From NCBI GenBank assembly GCA_009760855.2, contig WPIO01000023.1:4117501-4181500 (forward strand): a stretch of 64,000 nucleotides of DNA. Reading direction: 5' to 3'. Both the position numbers and the translations under genes were made by a program. Below the pieces are notes generated by a model. The model had not been told where the DNA came from. It saw only the letters and a program-made list of their open reading frames with translations, and ran no database searches. Below are positions 59,906 to 64,000 of this stretch, piece after piece; position 1 is the stretch's first letter, and the number at the start of each line of letters is the position of its first letter. The DNA is from Cristatella mucedo. Its lineage: Eukaryota; Bryozoa; Phylactolaemata; Cristatellidae.

Positions 59906-61697
59906 TCGTGAAGCGCCGATGAGATGGCTTTTGAGTTCCTCTAGTAGCACTTGCTACTGCCAACTTTAAAGGAAACTCTGTAGGCAAGCAAGCTGAAGCA
60001 GCTCGCCGAAATCGCCAGTAGAATAGCGATGAGAATAGAATATAGTAGCGCACGAAAACGCTCTAAAACGCCCCTTAAATAAAAGTAGTCACTTTCATCT
60101 CGAGGAAACCTAAAGCTTCGTTCAGCAGGCGCTTCGCCGGTAGCCGAAGCCGGGAAATAGCTTCGTGCAGCATTTTGACGAATCTAGAGTTTCGCGCAGA
60201 CGATGAACCACTCTGCAGGCCTCGCTGTACAGGGGGGGGGGATTTTTTTCGGCAAAGCGGTGCTTAAACGGCCACTGTTATGTTTTGGGCAGCCAAACTC
60301 TGCCCGGGGGCTTTAGGCCCATCAGCATGCAATAGCAGGGCTAGTACGTATACTGTTAGCCGAGGCTCAAGCACGTCGAGTGCCATCTGAAATCTTTGAA
60401 CTGGGATCTTTTATCTAGCTTCGTGAAAAATTGAATTCTTCACAGCATGCACAAGTTTTAAAATAAGCAAGTTTTTTGGAACGGTTGGACTACAAATTTA
60501 CTACCAGGCTGCCAGTTACTTGATTTTAACGCCATTGGAAGCCCTTTAATTTAAGAGAGAACTCAGTTTTCTACATTTGCTATTTTATCTTAATTGTAAG
60601 TTCACTCATGGAATTATGAAAAGAAAGTATTATCATAATGTGGTTTTTCCTTGGACGATAGACTTGGCTAAGTCCTAGGTTCCACTGCTTAACCCGAAAA
60701 ATAGCCCTGAACGTCAGAAACCAGTCTTGCAGGCTAGCAAATAGTTGGCCTGCCGTTTTACGTGCATCGGTAACGAGTCATAGAGCATAGCAGCTCAGTG
60801 GTGAGTAAACCTAGCCCAAGTGGCTGACGCGAACAAGCATTTTAGTGCGATGGTCAGAGAGACCTAGCTGACTAAAACTTGTAAACCCAGTCTATAAGTT
60901 TGCTAGACAGGGTGAGCATAATCTTCTTAGTATTCCTGTAACACCGAAAAAAGTGCCCAGAAAATTTCATCTGTCCTGGAATGCTGGAGTTCGAAACCAC
61001 CTCTCGGCAGCTGGTGTTGCCATTCGAAAGTATTCAGATGAACCGATTTGTGCTGATCAAACCACTATCCTGCTAACAACTCACTGATTTGGCATGTCTC
61101 GGTTACACCGACAAATGCTGCAAGCAAAACACGACGTCAAAGCTCGTGAGGACAACCGTGGTATCAAGAAACTTTTAATCGTCATCCGGTGTCAGTGCTC
61201 ACTCACGGCTCCGATTGCACAGCTTACTTCCCATGCATGTACAGCAATAAGAAATCAGCAGCATTCGGATAGCAGGGTCGGTGGCAGCAAAAGCAAAGCC
61301 ATAGCTTTTTGTTCGTTATCATTCCCTTTCGTTTTACCGTAACTGCTGTCCCCTACTGATGAGGAAACCCGATTTTTTGGTCTTTTCTTCTTATGCATAA
61401 TCATCCATGCCCCTTTTTGTCAGACAAAGCGATTCAAATGCCGGATCACCACGGCTTCAAGTCTAGAGATTGGGATGCCTTTTCCTGCTCTTCTTCAGCA
61501 TAGCCACTTTTACGCCTCACAGATGAGCTGAATGCTCGCTGCAGCACTCCCCACAGAGGCAATCGCAGCAGGGGACAAACTTTGAAAGCAAAGCATTCGT
61601 ACAAGTGCTTCGAGCACTGCTGCCATGCGACTGCACGGTTCAGTGTGGCCGTGATTACCACACCACCATGTCGGTCGGTCAGTTAGTCAGGCATTCA

Positions 61698-62504
61698 TTA
61701 CTTGGCCATCCTGCAAGACTTGAGCTCCCGCATCAGAGCCTCTGCACGGGCTTTCCACCTATCTCGATCTCTTCGTAGCTCGTCCACTTCGGATAGCGCA
61801 GAGTGGTCCTTGCACGCCTTCTTCAAGCGACAGTTGCGTGCATAGTGCCTGTTGAGCAGCGTGCGTCGCCTCCTCTTCATTTCAGCCAGGACTCGGAGCG
61901 GGGCACCCGCGAATTGGCGCTCCAGCTCTGGAATGGAGAGCTTCGCAAGCTGGTCGTCGCTAAGAATCGACGGCAGCGGATTACGCGAACTGCGAGTAGT
62001 CGCGGCACAATCAGTCAGGCAGCGGCTAGAATGATCCAGAGCGTCGCTGGAATGTGTCGAGCTGCTGTCAGCACATCTGCGATCGAGATCCCCAACGACA
62101 GTAGTGCACGATGGCGAGCCTGACGCGCTCGACGAGAGGAGACTAGGTGAAAGACGACCGCACAGGGGCTCGTCCTCTTCAAGCCATGACAAGTCTATGC
62201 AGGCGTCAGCTAGCGATTTTGGATAGCGTCTATCGCAGTCGTCGTCATCGTTCTCGGCACCGTCGTCCAGTAGGTGGCTATCACGGGTGCTGTCAGCTCC
62301 AGGAACAAAGCCTCCTGTTGTACTTCCATCGGTCGAGGACAGTGGCGATAGGTCTCTATTTATCCCAAATGGACAGTTCGACTTTGGAGTTTCAGGCAAG
62401 CATTGCACCACCAAATTGCCATTGTCTTGTGCACAGGTCCACATCTCGTCTGTACTTTCATCACCGAAAACGTCGTTCAAATGTATCCTGACGGGGGAGT
62501 TCAT
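61698..62504 (-). CDS. Maf-like bZIP transcription factor, 268 aa from the preferred start
   Basis: This is a nuclear DNA-binding bZIP protein. Residues 181-207 (SDDQLAKLSIPELERQFAG) match the Maf extended homology region. The basic region at about 210-228 (RRRRTLLNRHYARNCR) keeps the Tyr and Cys typical of Maf proteins. The coiled coil at 237-262 ends in RRDRDRWKARAEAL, like the end of the Maf zipper. The N-terminal half is acidic and Ser-rich (DDGAENDDDD at 81-90; SLADACIDLSWLEEDEPL at 97-114) and could activate transcription, as in large Maf proteins. The zipper looks about two heptads shorter than usual. Start: the frame is open up to 62576, but TTTTTTTCAG on the minus strand just before this ATG is an ideal 3' splice site, so the extra Lys/Phe-rich residues are probably intron and the real 5' UTR exon lies further right. 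An ATG at 62555 is the alternative. Maf is the best family fit; another Maf/CNC-like bZIP is possible. Confidence 0.85.
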   Translation of the reverse strand: MNSPVRIHLNDVFGDESTDEMWTCAQDNGNLVVQCLPETPKSNCPFGINRDLSPLSSTDGSTTGGFVPGADSTRDSHLLDDGAENDDDDCDRRYPKSLADACIDLSWLEEDEPLCGRLSPSLLSSSASGSPSCTTVVGDLDRRCADSSSTHSSDALDHSSRCLTDCAATTRSSRNPLPSILSDDQLAKLSIPELERQFAGAPLRVLAEMKRRRRTLLNRHYARNCRLKKACKDHSALSEVDELRRDRDRWKARAEALMRELKSCRMAK

Positions 62505-62510
62505 GCTTCC

Positions 62511-62526
62511 AGTGGCTGAAAAAAAT
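62511..62526 (-). promoter_or_regulatory. Predicted 3' splice site before the bZIP start codon
   Basis: On the minus strand a long A-run passes into seven or more T and then CAG, about ten bases before the ATG at 62504. This is a textbook pyrimidine tract and acceptor, and suggests a spliced 5' leader. Confidence 0.55.
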
Positions 62527-62941
62527 TTTTTTTTTTTATCCTTTCCCTGGCGCATGCCTCCGCAACTAGAGCTCAATTATGAGTAGGCCACTGCAATTTA
62601 ATGCAAATTGTTTCAGACAAGCATGCTACATAAGCATCATGACTCTACATTCTTTTTACACGGTCTTTGTACATTCAAGTTGTCAAAAACCATGGAGCTG
62701 CAAAGAGACACAGTAAGTCGTTACAATTAATAACTTAAGAGTAATTTTTGGACAAAAACATATCTTAAAAATCGAGAGCACCGAATAAATTATGCGAAAG
62801 TCTAGGCAGCTTCCCAATGTTCATGAGTGGTCTAAAGAACCCCTCAGTTCCATGGAAAATGAACTCGAATCATAAAAAGGTAGACACTGAGTCAGGCAGA
62901 CAAATTGCCAGTCAGACTGGCAGGCAGAGAGACCAGTAGAC

Positions 62942-63066
<125 letters not shown>

Positions 63067-63094
63067 GCTATTCTAAAACGACTTGTTGAATGAG

Positions 63095-63845
63095 CACTGT
63101 GCCTCCACTCTCAAGTCTACCTGCTTTCAGCTGAGGAGCATTGCCAAAATTAGCACCTGCTTAAACAAGAGTAGGTCATCAAAACTAGTTAACACGTTAG
63201 TGACATCATGTCTAGAGGTGCTGTGATTCCCTTAATTCAGAACTTCCGGCCTGTGCCACCTCAGCAGCTCGGCTGGTCTGTCGTCAATAGCATACCACCA
63301 ATTCTGTCATGAGCTTTACTGGCTCCCTATCAAGCATCGAATCGACTTAAAAATCCTTCCTGTGGTTTACATGTAGCTTCCTTAACACGCATGCACCAGC
63401 TTACCTATCCGACCTCCATGCTCCTCCGGTGCGCTCTGGCACCACCTGCTACTCGGCTTTCAGTCGTCTCGCTGCTCCTCGAACCGTATTGAAATCTTGA
63501 TGTTCGCTACCTTCTTCAGGTACCATAATCACCACTTCCAAAAGCCCTCGTTTTACTAGCCTTTATTGGCAATTATACTGGAAAGAGCGTTCAAGAAATT
63601 TGCCTGACAGAGAAAAATGTCTGCCATAGTGAGTGACTATCTTGCTCACTGTATCTCTGACTGAGCCTCTCGGTCTCGGTTTTTATCTTCTGTGCCTCTC
63701 TTCGTCACTGTATCTGTTTCCCTCTCTGTGTCTCCATCTCTGTCTCTTGTTCTTCCTATCTTATTCATTCCAGTATAGTTAAAGTGCATAGAAAGACAAT
63801 TAGTGCTCTTACGTTGCTACACAAGTGTCATTATTAATATCACAT
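63095..63845 (+). mobile_element. Family-1 LINE, 3' quarter, diverged
   Basis: CTACCTGCTTTCAGCTGAGG to AAACTAGTTAACACGTTAG matches the CFQLRSIAKIS...SKLVNTLVTS region. TACTGGCTCCCTATCAAGC gives YWLPIK. The tail AAAGTGCATAGAAAGACAATTAG and TCATTATTAATATC follows. It abuts the large GA microsatellite. Confidence 0.65.
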
Positions 63846-64000
63846 CTTTCACTTTGTTTCTATCACCCTCTCTGCATCTGTCTCTCTCCACATTTCTCTC
63901 TTTACATCTACTCAATCCACTTTCCTCTCTCCCATCTTTTTCTCTCTTTACACTCTTCTCTCTTTTCTCCTACTATTCTTTCTTTCTTTCCGTCTCTCTC

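Larger units (their letters stand above)
56557..61697. other. Intergenic region between PELO and the bZIP gene
   Basis: The two genes converge here. Only two family-1 LINE tails are recognised. A 75-codon frame behind an acceptor-like site at 57597-57820 is the only other possible coding signal. Confidence 0.5.

Noticed and set aside
61803-62586. Plus-strand frames of about 100 codons opposite the bZIP gene
   Set aside because: They lie antisense to a recognisable bZIP domain and have no motifs of their own.

Overview
The window is nuclear DNA from a multicellular animal, probably an invertebrate. The evidence is a spliced pelota gene with GT-AG introns, a Maf-like bZIP factor, an intronless rhodopsin-family GPCR, dense LINE, SINE and DNA-transposon debris, and long GA, CA and CTA microsatellites. 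I could not resolve the phylum. Nothing looks bacterial: there are no operons, Shine-Dalgarno sites or CRISPR arrays.

Only three genes can be supported. (1) An intronless orphan class A GPCR lies at 21876-23252 (+), in a CpG-rich stretch, with a poly(A) signal at 23490. (2) A complete pelota orthologue, the ribosome-rescue factor, runs from 35389 to 56556 (+). I reconstructed twelve coding exons by hand: they join in frame to 386 codons plus stop, every intron is GT-AG, and the length matches the family. (3) A Maf-like bZIP factor lies at 61698-62504 (-), transcribed towards pelota. Its apparent N-terminal extension is probably intron.

The rest is mainly repeats. The commonest is an L2/CR1-like LINE with an ATT-repeat tail ('family 1'). 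It has two long decayed copies (29925-32440 and 43625-46866) and many 3' fragments on both strands. A second LINE type ('family 2') has a different tail. A tRNA-headed SINE ends in the same hairpin-like tail as family 1 and so probably uses its reverse transcriptase. A second tRNA-derived SINE, a CATCTT-type repeat and a GTA-tailed retroposon are also present. DNA transposons are represented by a Tc1/mariner relic and two short pogo-like deletion derivatives. A gag-only LTR retrotransposon sits at 26330-28439, next to a 3'-truncated LINE and a degenerate TTTAGGG-like array.

Layout: 1-21 kb is GC-rich, mostly anonymous DNA with retroposon fragments and a near-perfect 121-bp inverted repeat at 11001-11343; 21.9-23.5 kb is the GPCR; 24-32.5 kb is a transposon cluster; 32.5-35.4 kb is AT-rich and anonymous; 35.4-56.6 kb is pelota with repeat-filled introns; 56.6-61.7 kb is mostly anonymous; 61.7-62.6 kb is the bZIP gene; and the window ends in a GA microsatellite, a LINE fragment and pyrimidine-rich DNA. 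The three genes share no obvious pathway. I found no clear new multi-gene system; the most unusual items are structural features of the repeats and sequence oddities in the GPCR and bZIP proteins.
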